A DNA stretch of 64,000 bases from the NCBI RefSeq assembly GCF_016102285.1, contig NZ_JACFOY010000001.1, forward strand, positions 806,001 to 870,000. The letters are read 5' to 3'. Positions within the stretch are counted from its first letter, which is position 1. The number at the start of each line of letters is the position of its first letter. Shown piece after piece: positions 20,407 to 29,138 of this stretch. A model generated the notes under the pieces. It saw only the letters and a program-made list of their open reading frames with translations, searched no databases and had not been told where the DNA came from. This DNA comes from Bartonella sp. M0177. GTDB taxonomy: Bacteria; Pseudomonadota; Alphaproteobacteria; Rhizobiales; Rhizobiaceae. The translations under genes were made by a program, and so were the position numbers.

Positions 20407-21188
20407 GAAAAAAATACGTTCGCTTGACATCATATGCTGCTTCATGGTCGCCTCGTTTCGGTGGCTTAAGTCTTTTGCTGCTTGTCATTTCAAGTCTTCT
20501 GCACCGGTTTTCATTTATCCGGACAAATGTTTTCCTCATTCTGTCAGCACTGGCCGGAGTGTTTGCCCTGACGGCTTTGGCTTTGGCGTTAAAAGGTCTT
20601 TTTGACCTTTGGAAAAATGGTGATCGTGGCGGGCTAAAATCGTTAAAAGGCATTGTCTATTCGTTCATAACCCTCACACCGATTGCGGCTTTTCTGTTAA
20701 TGTGGTCTGTTATGCCGCCGCTTGCCGATATTTCGACTGATACCGACACGCCACCACGTTTCATTGCAGGGACGAGACCGGTTGATGCTTTACCTGTTGC
20801 GGTTGATTTGTCCGGTCAGGCTCCATTGCAATTAAAAGAATGGCCGGAACTTTCCGGCCGCCGTTATGACGGCTCTCCCGATCGTATTTTGAAATCGGTA
20901 CGCAATGTTCTTGATGCCGAGGGGTGGCCGATCAAGGCTCAACGTGGTGTCGATGGCGAAGACGAGCAACTTTTTGTAGAAACAGAAGCAAAAACTTTTT
21001 ATCTGGGGTTCGCATCCGACATCGTTATCAGATTGACCGATGAAGGAGATACGACTTTCGTGGATATGCGTTCCGCCTCCCGATATTTGTCGCGTGATCT
21101 CGGGGTAAATGCTGCATTCATTCTTTCATTTATGGATGCTCTGGACACAGAAATGCTCTCGACGCCGGTTGATCAGGACAAAGAATAA
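20403..21188 (+). CDS. DUF1499 membrane protein
   Basis: 261-residue protein with three hydrophobic segments in the N-terminal 105 residues (about 18-34, 39-62 and 80-103), followed by a soluble domain matching DUF1499: WPELSGRRYDGSPDRI, AEGWPI, and VDMRSASRYLSRDLGVNA near the end. The function of the family is unknown. The start ATG overlaps the deacetylase stop as ATGA. Its last 16 nt overlap the convergent metallo-hydrolase gene. An in-frame TTG 51 nt upstream, inside the deacetylase gene, was rejected. Confidence 0.85.
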   Translation: MRKKYVRLTSYAASWSPRFGGLSLLLLVISSLLHRFSFIRTNVFLILSALAGVFALTALALALKGLFDLWKNGDRGGLKSLKGIVYSFITLTPIAAFLLMWSVMPPLADISTDTDTPPRFIAGTRPVDALPVAVDLSGQAPLQLKEWPELSGRRYDGSPDRILKSVRNVLDAEGWPIKAQRGVDGEDEQLFVETEAKTFYLGFASDIVIRLTDEGDTTFVDMRSASRYLSRDLGVNAAFILSFMDALDTEMLSTPVDQDKE

Positions 21189-22078
21189 CAGCTTTGAAGC
21201 GCTATTCTCCCTTCAACTTTGACAATCCCCCTCGCGACTAAAAATTCCAAATGGGCAAGTACCGAAAGCGTTGCTGCTTTTAGGAGCCGCTGGTCGAGCT
21301 TGCGGTAAATCGCGCTGACAATCTGCTCGATCGTGCGGTCACCAATGGTCAGTCGTTCTATAATTGCGCGTTCACGCATTTTCCTGTGCGAAATAATGGC
21401 ACGAACATAGGCTTTCGGGTTGGTGACAGCTCCGCCATGACCGGGCAAGTAAATTTTGTCTTCCCGTCGGGCGAGCTTATCAAGTGATTCCATATAATCC
21501 CTCATCGAACCGTCAGGCGGAGCAACGAGTGTTGTCGACCACGCCATAACGTGGTCGCCGGTAAAAACTATACCGGTTTTTTCCAATGTATAGGCCGTAT
21601 GATTGGCCATGTGGCCGGGTGTGGTAATAGACGTAAGTTCCCATCCATCTCCCTTGATTGATTCACCATCTCCAAGAAAGATATCGGGAGTGAAGTTTTT
21701 GTCACAACTGGCATCAACGGTCATTACGGGGTCTGAGACTTCAAGGGATGCCGGACGATAAGCACCTTCTGCAACAATCAGGCCGCCTGTCAGTTCACTC
21801 AGTCGTTTTGCTATCCCGCTATGATCACTATGGCTATGTGTAATGAAAATGTAATTGAGAGGGCGACCATCAATGACCCGAAGCAAGGTTGCCAATTGTT
21901 CTTCATCGTCAGGACCGGGGTCAATAATCGCCAGTTCGTCATTTCCAAGGATATAACTATTCGTGCCGGTAAATGTAAAAGGAGACGGATTATGGGCTGT
22001 CAGTCGCCTGACATTATTTTGAAGCAACACCGCGTGCCCGTAATGGGGAGAGAACTCATCGTTAAAACTTATCGACAT
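21173..22078 (-). CDS. MBL-fold metallo-hydrolase
   Basis: Metallo-beta-lactamase-fold hydrolase of 301 residues. The metal motif HSHSDH (81-86) is intact, with downstream ligands in TTPGHMANHTAY and FTGDHVMAW, and HGG in LPGHGGAVTNP. The C-terminal winged-helix-like tail (residues about 225-301) resembles LACTB2-type hydrolases. The substrate is unknown; LACTB2 relatives cleave RNA or thioesters. The ATG at 22078 follows AGGA at good spacing; an in-frame start 72 nt upstream was rejected. It overlaps the 3' end of the DUF1499 gene tail to tail. Confidence 0.9.
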   Translation of the reverse strand: MSISFNDEFSPHYGHAVLLQNNVRRLTAHNPSPFTFTGTNSYILGNDELAIIDPGPDDEEQLATLLRVIDGRPLNYIFITHSHSDHSGIAKRLSELTGGLIVAEGAYRPASLEVSDPVMTVDASCDKNFTPDIFLGDGESIKGDGWELTSITTPGHMANHTAYTLEKTGIVFTGDHVMAWSTTLVAPPDGSMRDYMESLDKLARREDKIYLPGHGGAVTNPKAYVRAIISHRKMRERAIIERLTIGDRTIEQIVSAIYRKLDQRLLKAATLSVLAHLEFLVARGIVKVEGRIALQSCYSLS

Positions 22079-22690
22079 CGGCTTTTCCTGTGAACATACG
22101 GGCTTTATGAATATCCGGTCAAACTTGACTGCAAACGTCAGTGTGAACATTCTCTCGTCAAATCATTAGCGCAGTTGCAATCAAGTTCACAAATTCGAAA
22201 AAATTCAATTACTAAAATCGTTATGGAAAACGGAATAGAATAATTTGTCTAGTAAATTTGAAAATATGCCAATCAAATAAATTGGAATAGACATTTATTT
22301 TATCAGAAAATTTTTTAAATCCGAAAATAGCAATATAGTCTTGAATTTATTGCCAGAACATCCGGAATAGAATGGAAAGGGCCAGAGTAAAAAGCGGGAG
22401 CCGGGGCGGTTTTCTACTTCGTGGTTTTTTTAGATTGCTGTCAATAACCCGACTGGAAAGATCGATAGTGAACGGGTTTAATAAGCTAGAACTTTCATTT
22501 TCGGAAAAATTCGGTTTCGTAAAAATAACCTCATTAACAAAGGCGCCTTGATAGTGCATTGCAATCAATGTCTTGAAACAATGTTTGCAAGTTTTTTAGC
22601 AAAAAAAAGGTTGCACGTGCTCTCAGACATATTGCACATTCTTTTCGAACTCGTTATAAGGCGCGCAGGAAGTATGCCGTGCATACTTTT
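22079..22690. other. AT-rich intergenic region upstream of tRNA-Gln
   Basis: 612 nt. It holds the MBL-hydrolase promoter side and, at its right end, the tRNA promoter. One minus-strand frame (22347-22568, ATG at 22559) ends in a hydrophobic stretch but has no ribosome binding site and no recognisable family, so I do not call it. Confidence 0.6.
22632..22660 (+). promoter_or_regulatory. Sigma-70-type promoter of tRNA-Gln
   Basis: TTGCAC and TATAAG hexamers are separated by exactly 17 nt. They are followed by GCGCGC, a GC-rich discriminator of the kind found at stringently controlled stable-RNA promoters. Transcription would start about 24 nt before the tRNA. Confidence 0.75.
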
Positions 22691-22765
22691 TGGGGTATAG
22701 CCAAGCGGTAAGGCACCGGTTTTTGGTACCGGCATTCCCTGGTTCGAATCCAGGTACCCCAGCCA
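22691..22765 (+). tRNA. tRNA-Gln (anticodon TTG)
   Basis: 75-nt cloverleaf with acceptor arms TGGGGTA and TACCCCA, G discriminator and encoded CCA. The anticodon stem CCGGT/ACCGG encloses a 7-nt loop with TTG at positions 34-36. The T-arm has GGTTCGAATCC. It reads CAA (and CAG by wobble). No intron and no adjacent integrase were seen. Confidence 0.97.
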
Positions 22766-22955
22766 TTTATCTTCAAAAGCCGCTTATCTTTGAAAAATTG
22801 AAGCTTTAAACCGTAAAATAGGTTTGAAAAGCAACCCTTCGCCTGAAATTTACTCATCTTCCAAGCGACGCTCGGAGTATTTTCCCGATTTTAAAAAAGG
22901 TTTATAATCTATTCTGAAATAGAAAACTTCGGCGACCCGCCACAGGCCAGTCAAA

Positions 22956-23189
22956 TCACCGTTTCATATTAATGATTTGTGCCATGGTTTCATCGGCAAC
23001 CTGGAACACCCGGAAATTGGCTTTAAAATTATGTTCGGCCAAATCCATATCAACCATATCGTCGCCGGCATCATATGTCTCACGACCGACGGTCGTTCCA
23101 ACGGCGACATTTTGGGCAACCTGATTGAGTGTATCCGCTTGTCTGTTCATACCACCGACCGAAATGCGCATTGCTGAATCAATAGACAT
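22956..23189 (-). CDS. Mini flagellar rod/hook-like protein
   Basis: 77-residue protein that looks like the joined ends of a flagellar rod protein. Residues 5-30 (SAMRISVGGMNRQADTLNQV) resemble the N-terminal helix of FlgB/C/F/G proteins. Residues 50-77 (AEHNFKANFRVFQVADETMA, then QIINMKR) resemble the C-terminal rod helix that ends in a leucine/lysine-rich tail. The middle domain of FlgC/FlgG is missing. The ATG at 23189 follows AAGGAG; an upstream in-frame start is rejected. No other flagellar gene is in the window. It sits between corA and tRNA-Gln. The resemblance is by eye; function is unknown. Confidence 0.72.
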   Translation of the reverse strand: MSIDSAMRISVGGMNRQADTLNQVAQNVAVGTTVGRETYDAGDDMVDMDLAEHNFKANFRVFQVADETMAQIINMKR

Positions 23190-23285
23190 TGAATCCACTC
23201 CTTCTGTTGAGGATAAGAAATACTTCAACAAACTAAATATAATACATCCGATGGTTGATTTCCAGAGCGAGGAAACAACTAAAAA

Positions 23286-24314
23286 TTAAAGCCAACCTTT
23301 TTTTCTGAAATATAAAATCGGTATAACGGCAGAAATAATCATGAGAAAAAGAGCAAAGGGATAGCCCCATTTTTCATTGAGTTCCGGCATAAATTGGAAA
23401 TTCATTCCATAGATGGAGGCAACCAGTGTCGGCGGCATGAAACCGACAGCAGCGACCGAGAAGAATTTGATAATGGCATTTTGTTCTGTTGAAATCATTC
23501 CGACGACAGTATCAAGAAGAAATGTCATTTTTGCCGAGAGAAAATCTGCATAATGTTCAAGTGACTGGGTATCCTGTTCAAGCGATTTGACAGTCGTTTT
23601 CATATCCTTTTTCGGTGTTACCGTTTTGCCATCAGCTTCAATATATTTGGGCGTAACGGTTTTTCCATAAGCCTCGACATAAACGAGAAGGCGGCTAACA
23701 CCGGCAATGCTTTCTCTCACCATTGAAAGCAACGTACCCTGATTGCCGATCTGGTTGAGAATCTTGCGAAAATCCACAGTCGACATCGGCATGGCACCCT
23801 CATCCCGATGGAAGATGTTGCGCGAGGCCTTTTCGATGCGGGCCGAAACCGCTTCAAGAAGATCGGCAAGCCGGTCTGTTGCGGCTTCCATAACGGCTGT
23901 CAAAATGGTCAAGCCGGTACATTGCTGGGTGATAACGCCGTTACCTGCTTTTGTGACACGCAAAATAAAGAGTTCGACAGCTTGCGGGTGGCTATAACGC
24001 ACTGTAACGAGCCGCGAACCCGTCAAAATGAAGGTGACCGGTGCAATATCGCGCTTGTCTCCATCAACGGTATAAATCAATGGAGCGGTCATATATTGCG
24101 CTCCATTTTCCATATAAAAGCGGCTCGATTCTTCAATCTCCGTCATATCATCATGAGTCGGTATAGGAATGCCAAGCCACTTTTCGAGCTCTTTTTCTTC
24201 TCCCGCAGTCGGATCGGAAAGATCAATCCACAGCACGTCATTTTCAGGCGTTCCGTCTTCTTTCAAGGGGACTTCAACAAGACGGTCAGTTGCGGAACGG
24301 AAACTGCGGATCAT
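23286..24314 (-). CDS. corA: CorA-family magnesium/divalent metal transporter
   Basis: Inner-membrane Mg2+ (Co2+/Ni2+) channel of 342 residues. A long cytoplasmic domain precedes two C-terminal transmembrane segments (about 281-301 and 315-336). The loop start carries the selectivity motif YGMNF. An unusual feature is a 12-residue direct repeat, YVEAYGKTVTPK then YIEADGKTVTPK, in the cytoplasmic helical region. The gene starts 3 nt after the mutase-like gene, so the two form an operon. Confidence 0.93.
   Translation of the reverse strand: MIRSFRSATDRLVEVPLKEDGTPENDVLWIDLSDPTAGEEKELEKWLGIPIPTHDDMTEIEESSRFYMENGAQYMTAPLIYTVDGDKRDIAPVTFILTGSRLVTVRYSHPQAVELFILRVTKAGNGVITQQCTGLTILTAVMEAATDRLADLLEAVSARIEKASRNIFHRDEGAMPMSTVDFRKILNQIGNQGTLLSMVRESIAGVSRLLVYVEAYGKTVTPKYIEADGKTVTPKKDMKTTVKSLEQDTQSLEHYADFLSAKMTFLLDTVVGMISTEQNAIIKFFSVAAVGFMPPTLVASIYGMNFQFMPELNEKWGYPFALFLMIISAVIPILYFRKKGWL
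23610..23681 (-). repeat. Two 36-nt in-frame direct repeats within corA
   Basis: Units 23646-23681 and 23610-23645 encode the near-identical 12-residue segments of CorA. They differ at 9 of 36 bases, mostly at silent positions, so the duplication is old but conserved in protein. Confidence 0.85.
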
Positions 24315-24317
24315 ATA

Positions 24318-25631
24318 TTAATCCTTTGTGATTTCGACCGGAGCGATTTTTTGTACTTCCAGAAAATCCTGATCCCAACGTCCTGATACCAACGGGTGAC
24401 AGTGGGAGATACCTTCTGCCTCAAAATGCACAGGTTTGGTATCAACAATGCCAGTCACTCCATCATCGCTTTGCCGATATTCGGATGTTCCGATAATGGC
24501 GCGCTCATTTTTGTGATAACTCGCCAGTCTGAGATCGCGCGCTTCTTCAATACGTTTAGCCAGATTGCCATCGATCAGGCTTTGCATGACGCCGCCTTCA
24601 TCTTCAAGGCGGGTAAATTCGACCCAGGCAGCTTCAGCAAGAGCATCCGCATCATTATCGCGGCGACTCGTACTTTTTGCAAGCGGGCTAGCAAGCTCCT
24701 TGATAAAGATGAGCTGGCTATTGCGGGCAATGCGTCGTGCCGTTTGATCAGGCAGGCCGAAAACAAAGCTGTATGGCAATACGGATAATGAAGAAGCACC
24801 CCCTAAAATGGCAGCATAGGCGGCAATAGAGGAACGAGAAATATTGTTAAAAGCATCCTGTCTTGTCATCATCCGCATGGAGGTCTCCACATGAATGACC
24901 GCTGGAAATGGAGACGAGACACCACGTTCGCCCTGAAGGCGCCGCCAAAGCAACCTTATGGCCCGCATTTTTGCCAGTCCCATAACCGGATCTTCGTCAA
25001 GTGCTGTAGCAAAACCGATATGCGGCAAAGCATAGATGATATGGTGACGTGCTTCTTCAACCATTTTCAAATGGGCAAGAGCAACCGACAACATAGCGCC
25101 GATTTCCTGTGCCGGAGTAGCACCCGCATTATGATAGGGACGCCCGTCTGCCTCAAGCACAACACCCGGAATGCCAGAAGAAAAGAATACCGACATTGAT
25201 TGCGGTAGAGAAGCTTTCAATGCTTCAATAGACATTTTGAGCTTGCCTGTTGTCGCTAGAACAGCGGTCGGATCGGTGCTGAAAGTAAGTTTCGTTCGCG
25301 TCGGATTTATGCGCCGATGCTGGAGATAATCGATAAAGCTGTCCGCAATAACGCGACCATGAGGGTGATTATCCAAACGGATATGCAAGCCATCAAGACT
25401 TACACCATCAAAAAGGGTCGGTATTGTTTCAGCTTTGGCTGGCAAACCGAAACCGTAAGCACTATTTGCGCCCTCGAAAACAAGTGAGATGCCGGTTGCA
25501 CCATTGGCTATATCTTCTTTAAGTTGGAAGCGCGCGCGTTCGATATCCGGATCGTCGGCACGTTGCATGACAGACCAGCCTGCCTGACGGGATGTTACAT
25601 TGTCGGATGGATGGGACTGTTTCGAGCTCAT
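24318..25631 (-). CDS. Methylmalonyl-CoA mutase family protein lacking the B12 domain
   Basis: 437-residue homologue of the mutase TIM-barrel domain. N-terminal RQAGWSVMQR corresponds to the region normally reading RPWTIRQYAGF. The central HHIIYALPHIGFATALDEDP, then KMRAIRLLWRRL, and later ETSMRMMTRQDAFNN and the ARRIARNSQLI segment match the barrel of mutase subunits. No cobalamin-binding domain (DxHxxG) follows, so alone it would be non-catalytic, like the MutA small subunit, or would need a partner encoded elsewhere. The ATG at 25631 has no strong ribosome site. It lies directly before corA. Confidence 0.8.
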   Translation of the reverse strand: MSSKQSHPSDNVTSRQAGWSVMQRADDPDIERARFQLKEDIANGATGISLVFEGANSAYGFGLPAKAETIPTLFDGVSLDGLHIRLDNHPHGRVIADSFIDYLQHRRINPTRTKLTFSTDPTAVLATTGKLKMSIEALKASLPQSMSVFFSSGIPGVVLEADGRPYHNAGATPAQEIGAMLSVALAHLKMVEEARHHIIYALPHIGFATALDEDPVMGLAKMRAIRLLWRRLQGERGVSSPFPAVIHVETSMRMMTRQDAFNNISRSSIAAYAAILGGASSLSVLPYSFVFGLPDQTARRIARNSQLIFIKELASPLAKSTSRRDNDADALAEAAWVEFTRLEDEGGVMQSLIDGNLAKRIEEARDLRLASYHKNERAIIGTSEYRQSDDGVTGIVDTKPVHFEAEGISHCHPLVSGRWDQDFLEVQKIAPVEITKD

Positions 25632-26153
25632 AAGCAAATCAAAATCCTACTAAATCAATTTCACACCATCTGTTAAGAGGTTAATATAACACAATCACAA
25701 AGCCCTAAATGGTGCAAGACAAACCTATTGCAATTTCCTTGAGAATTCATTTAACAAAAAATAATCGCCATGCAAAAAAATGCTATCCATAAAAAAGACA
25801 AAAAATGAATATTGAATTTTACGAACGTCTCAAAATTGGAAAAATAAATTTAAAAATTAATAAAAAATAATTGTATATAAATAGTATTTTAGTTAATATT
25901 TATTTTATATAATTTTTAAAATTATTATATTATATTTAGTTAAAATTATATTATGATGTTTCGGATAAATTATTTTTTAAAATCAATGTAATATAAATTA
26001 TTAAGATGAAATAGATTATATATAAAATAGGAATACTTTTTATGGGGTGAAAAAATTTTTTAATATGTGTTGCACCACATAAAAGGCTTATTGAATTTGT
26101 CTAATGCTGGTACATTTAAAAAATTGAGAAACATGCCGAGGGATTAATTGGGT
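25632..26153. other. Extremely AT-rich intergenic region
   Basis: 522 nt without a gene. By hand count 25841-26040 has about 17 G/C in 200 bases. It contains many A/T tracts and a 16-nt imperfect palindrome at 26065-26080 (ATGTG-N6-CACAT) upstream of the HerA-like gene. I see no DnaA boxes and no mobile element. Confidence 0.8.
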
Positions 26154-27674
26154 ATGATCGACAAGAGCGGAATTTTTTTAGGCGCCAGTCACCAGAAGCA
26201 GGATAATGCGTTAAAACCCGAATATATATGGCTCAAATATGCAAACCGTCATGGTTTGATAACAGGTGCCACGGGAACAGGAAAAACTGTAACGCTGCAG
26301 GTCATTGCCGAATCTTTTGCAGCCGCCGGTGTACCGGCCTTTTGTGCAGATGTGAAAGGCGATCTGTCGGGTATAGCAAAACCCGGTATTTTGAACGACA
26401 AGGTTCGTTCGCGCGGTCAAAGTGTCGGACTTTCATCAATCGACATGAAAGCCCCGCCGGTCATTTTTTGGGACCTTTTCGGCGTTGACGGGCATCCGAT
26501 CAGAGCAACTGTGTCTGAAATGGGGCCATTGCTGCTCTCCCGCCTCATGGATTTGACACAAGCACAAGAAGGCGTGTTGAATATTGCATTCCGTGTAGCC
26601 GATGACGAAGGGCTGTTGTTGCTTGATCTGAAAGATTTGCAGGCAATGCTCAACCACGTTGGAGAAAAGGCCGCCGAGCTTTCCACGCGCTATGGCAATA
26701 TTTCGAAATCGTCTGTTGGCTCCATTCAACGGCAATTATTGGTGTTCGAGGAGCAGGGCGGCGAACATTTCTTCGGTGAACCATCCCTGAAGCTTGAAGA
26801 TATCATGCGTACAACGACTGATGGACGGGGTTTTGTCAGCGTGCTTGCTGCCGATAAACTTATGTCCAATCCACGTCTTTATTCGACCTTTCTTTTGTGG
26901 TTGATGTCGGAACTATTCGAACAACTGCCTGAAGTTGGCGATCCTGAAAAACCACGTCTTGTTTTCTTTTTTGATGAAGCTCATCTCCTGTTCGATAATG
27001 CGCCAAAAGCTCTGATCGAACGTATTGAACAGGTGGTCCGCTTGATCCGGTCAAAGGGGGTCGGCATCTATTTTATTTCGCAAAATCCTTTGGATGTGCC
27101 GGAATCGGTTCTGTCGCAACTTGGAAATCGTATTCAGCATGCCTTGCGTGTCTATACGCCGCGCGAGATTGCGGCTGTCAAAGCCGCAGCATCTACTTTT
27201 CGTGCCAATCCCGATTTTGATACGATGAAAGCGATCTCCGATCTCGGGACGGGTGAAGCGCTGGTATCCACTTTGGAAGACAAAGGCGTCCCATCCATCG
27301 TTGAGCGAACAACCATTCGCCCACCTTCATCGCAAATTGGCCCGATTACCGCTGAAGAGCGGCAAAATTTTATAAAAACAAGTCCTGTGAGTGGAAAATA
27401 TGACGAGACGGTTGATCGTCAGTCAGCTTATGAGATGCTGCAGAAGAACACAGAAGAAAAGCAATCAAATAATGATCAGCAGGAAGGGGGAAGTTTCTGG
27501 GATACGATTTTCGGAGAGGATAAAAAGAATAGTCGTAGTCAATCGGTTGCAGAGACCGCAGTCAAGTCGATTACGCGCACAGCCGCAAATTCGATTGGGC
27601 GTTCACTTGCAAAGGCTGGCGAACAATATGTGCGCGGCTTATTAGGCAATCTCCTCGGCGGTAAACGGAAATAA
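26154..27674 (+). CDS. HerA-like ATPase, DUF853 family
   Basis: 506-residue P-loop ATPase of the HerA/FtsK superfamily, DUF853 (YjgR-like) branch. Walker A is GATGTGKT (38-45). Walker B is VFFFDEAHLLF in the middle of the protein. Arginine-rich and sensor regions follow (YFISQNPLDVPESVLSQLGN). The C-terminal 90 residues are low in complexity and end in LLGNLLGGKRK. Members are linked to DNA handling, but no specific role is established and no NurA nuclease lies nearby. GAGGG is 11 nt before the ATG used here and 5 nt before an in-frame TTG at 26148, so the start is uncertain by two codons. Confidence 0.88.
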   Translation: MIDKSGIFLGASHQKQDNALKPEYIWLKYANRHGLITGATGTGKTVTLQVIAESFAAAGVPAFCADVKGDLSGIAKPGILNDKVRSRGQSVGLSSIDMKAPPVIFWDLFGVDGHPIRATVSEMGPLLLSRLMDLTQAQEGVLNIAFRVADDEGLLLLDLKDLQAMLNHVGEKAAELSTRYGNISKSSVGSIQRQLLVFEEQGGEHFFGEPSLKLEDIMRTTTDGRGFVSVLAADKLMSNPRLYSTFLLWLMSELFEQLPEVGDPEKPRLVFFFDEAHLLFDNAPKALIERIEQVVRLIRSKGVGIYFISQNPLDVPESVLSQLGNRIQHALRVYTPREIAAVKAAASTFRANPDFDTMKAISDLGTGEALVSTLEDKGVPSIVERTTIRPPSSQIGPITAEERQNFIKTSPVSGKYDETVDRQSAYEMLQKNTEEKQSNNDQQEGGSFWDTIFGEDKKNSRSQSVAETAVKSITRTAANSIGRSLAKAGEQYVRGLLGNLLGGKRK

Positions 27675-28078
27675 ACCGGAATAATCGCGCGGCAAAATAA
27701 TTGCACGCATGATAGGCGCTTGGGAATAGTACTTGTACGCGTTTGGAAATGATATTTTCATTTCAAAAACGCGTATCGGTGTGTGTCTTTTGCCAATCAA
27801 AAGCAAGCGCAGTTCCTTTAGACCGCATTGACACATATTCAGCAAAACGCATTTAATCGGGTTGATGTGATATTCATGTCTGATGTCACGAATTTATCAA
27901 AAAAATATGATAAAGGCCTAAAAATATCTGATCTCGTTTGTGGCAACTTCTCGTAATGTGCACACTCATAATGTGCACAAAATTTCGAAATAAGACCGGA
28001 CTGGAATTGCCGAAGAACAAAACAGAATGCAAAGCTTGCAAATCAACCTGTTGGCAATTTGCGCGTATCTTCTCAAGC
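27675..28078. other. Intergenic region between convergent HerA-like and L,D-transpeptidase genes
   Basis: 404 nt with no supportable gene. It contains two direct copies of TAATGTGCACA (27954-27964 and 27969-27979), each with a TGTGCACA palindrome. Confidence 0.65.
27954..27979. repeat. Two direct copies of an 11-nt palindromic motif
   Basis: TAATGTGCACA occurs twice with a 15-nt period. The palindromic core TGTGCACA suggests a dimeric protein site, but both flanking genes end here, so a promoter role is not obvious. Confidence 0.55.
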
Positions 28079-28777
28079 CTATACGACAAGCACGGGTGCT
28101 TTTTCCGGAACCCTTTCATAGAGGTCCACAATATCCTGATTAATTAACCGGACACACCCAGAAGACGCACGCTTGCCTATAGAGGACCAGTCGGGTGAAC
28201 CATGAAGCCGGTAGAGCGTGTCTTTTCCATTCTGGTAAATATAAAGCGCGCGCGCACCAAGCGGATTTTTCAGTCCCGGTTTCATGCCGCCATTTTCAGC
28301 GCTATATTTTTTTAACTGCGGTTGGCGTGCAATCATATCGGCGGGAGGTGTCCATGTCGGCCATTTGCGTTTATATTCAATGATACCACGACCGGACCAC
28401 GCAAAGCCTTCTTTTCCGACGCTAACACCATAACGGATAGCTTTGCCGTTAAGACGAACCAGATAAAGATAACGGCGTTTGGTATCTACGACAATCGTTC
28501 CGGGTTGTTCACCTGTCGGATCATCAACAATCTGACGCAAAAATTGTGGATCAATGTGTTGGTAAGGAATGGCGGGGAGCACAAAATCACCATCGCGACT
28601 TTCGGCATACATTGATGCAAAAGGGACGAGCGCATTGTTGTCAACAGTTGGTTGTGGTTTTACGGGTGCGAGTTCAATCTCCTTGAAGCCTGATGGCATA
28701 CAGGCGGAAAGACCGGCCATTGTTGCACCGATCGATATTGATTTTAAAAAAAAGCGGCGCGAAAGGGGAGAGGACAT
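28079..28777 (-). CDS. L,D-transpeptidase (YkuD domain), exported
   Basis: 232-residue peptidoglycan enzyme that makes 3-3 crosslinks or anchors proteins to peptidoglycan. The N-terminus has a twin-arginine-like stretch (SRRFFLK) and a lipobox-like LSAC, so it is exported and perhaps lipid-anchored. The YkuD catalytic motif is complete: His192 in HGSPDW and Cys208 in ASSGCVRL. GMKPGLKNPLGARALYI is the usual segment before it. It is a stand-alone gene with no LysM or PG-binding domain. Rhizobiales carry many paralogues of this type. Confidence 0.94.
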   Translation of the reverse strand: MSSPLSRRFFLKSISIGATMAGLSACMPSGFKEIELAPVKPQPTVDNNALVPFASMYAESRDGDFVLPAIPYQHIDPQFLRQIVDDPTGEQPGTIVVDTKRRYLYLVRLNGKAIRYGVSVGKEGFAWSGRGIIEYKRKWPTWTPPADMIARQPQLKKYSAENGGMKPGLKNPLGARALYIYQNGKDTLYRLHGSPDWSSIGKRASSGCVRLINQDIVDLYERVPEKAPVLVV

Positions 28778-29138
28778 TAATCAATCCAATTTGTTTGCGA
28801 TTGTTCATGTTTGCCGCATAAAAGTTAAGAACAGACAAACAATTATGTTTTAATATCAAACAATTGACATAGGTTACCAAGCGGTTTTCACGGTTGACCG
28901 TTGCTCGCCGAATATATGGGAAAAATGTCGTTATTCAATTTATAGGCTGCCGCTCGAAATCCTAAAGGAGTATGTTGATTGTCTGGTTCCTTATTCGGAA
29001 GGTTAAGGAGACGGAAATCCGGTTTATCCGGTCAAACTCTTGTGAAAGCGGCAATTTCCCTTGCTTTTGGTGCATGAGCGCACCAAATAAATAACCGCAC
29101 CTATTCCGGGAGAGAATATATTTTAAGGAGTATTGAAA
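28778..29138. other. Divergent promoter region of L,D-transpeptidase and sodB
   Basis: 361 nt. It holds the sodB leader with a perfect 8-bp hairpin at 29066-29087. No gene is visible. Confidence 0.65.
29066..29087 (+). promoter_or_regulatory. Inverted repeat in the sodB leader
   Basis: TTTGGTGC and GCACCAAA flank a 6-nt loop, ending 51 nt before the sodB ATG. It may be an operator or an mRNA hairpin; no T-tract follows, so it is not a terminator. Confidence 0.5.

Noticed and set aside
22347..22568. Small minus-strand frame with hydrophobic C-terminus
   Set aside because: No ribosome binding site before the ATG at 22559 and no similarity recognised; could be revisited with transcript data.
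22654..22857. Open frame antisense to tRNA-Gln
   Set aside because: It is simply the translated complement of the tRNA gene and its flanks.
25780..26100. AT-rich stretch as a replication origin
   Set aside because: No DnaA-box cluster and no origin-associated genes such as dnaA, hemE or parAB nearby.
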